This document shows positions 5,468 to 5,480 of a DNA stretch of 5,480 bases, one piece after another (the first letter of the stretch is position 1; every line of letters starts with the position of its first letter). A model generated the notes under the pieces. The model searched no databases. It was given only the letters and a program-made list of their open reading frames with translations, and had not been told where the DNA came from. This DNA is from Chloroflexi bacterium RBG_16_48_8. Lineage in GTDB: Bacteria; Chloroflexota; Anaerolineae; Anaerolineales; E44-bin32. A program made the translations under genes and the position numbers. The DNA lies in assembly GCA_001795115.1 (NCBI GenBank), contig MGNI01000038.1:838-6317 (forward strand), in the 5' to 3' direction.

Positions 5468-5480
5468 AAAAATCAGCTCT
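5464..5480 (+). CDS. Start of a downstream gene (5' end only)
   Basis: An ATG at 5464 overlaps the maf TGA stop as ATGA and opens a frame reading M-K-K-S-A before the window ends. A purine-rich GCGAGAGA precedes it as a weak ribosome site. The overlap suggests translational coupling with maf. The lysines after Met would fit a secreted or membrane protein, but five residues cannot show this. Confidence 0.35.

Overview
The window is a compact bacterial segment with mid-range GC (about half by eye). It has six recognisable protein-coding genes plus the first codons of a seventh. No RNA gene, mobile element, CRISPR array or long repeat was seen. The gene families suggest a Gram-positive-like or Chloroflexota-like bacterium. 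The three-gene set of SCO1664-family kinase-like protein, DUF3090 protein and MSMEG_4193-family phosphomutase is known mainly from Actinobacteria and is also found in Chloroflexota. The moderate GC, the short-type homoserine dehydrogenase and the RarA and Maf variants favour Chloroflexota (perhaps Anaerolineae) over a high-GC actinomycete. This is an inference, not a proven assignment.

Layout. Minus strand, read in transcription order from right to left: rarA (AAA+ clamp-loader-like ATPase, 4595-3177); a histidine phosphatase/phosphomutase of the MSMEG_4193 family (3151-2522); a DUF3090 protein with a C-terminal zinc-ribbon-like motif (2471-1944); a SCO1664-family protein with a PI3/4-kinase-like active site (1840-1109); a 346-base gap containing a strong hairpin; and homoserine dehydrogenase (762 to beyond the left edge). 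The first three genes are separated by 25 and 50 bases. The kinase-like gene follows after about 100 bases. Together they look like one operon. hom may be a separate transcription unit. On the plus strand, maf (nucleotide pyrophosphatase, 4811-5467) diverges from rarA and overlaps the start of another gene by ATGA at the right edge.

How the genes may work together. rarA and maf are housekeeping functions (replication-fork maintenance and nucleotide-pool sanitation) fired from one divergent intergenic region that carries an extended -10-like element on each strand. hom belongs to threonine/methionine biosynthesis. The most interesting content is the kinase-like, DUF3090 and phosphomutase trio. 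It is an uncharacterised conserved system whose members all keep their predicted catalytic or metal-binding residues here. It probably adds and removes or moves phosphate on an unknown small molecule, with DUF3090 as a partner. Its substrate is not known from the sequence.
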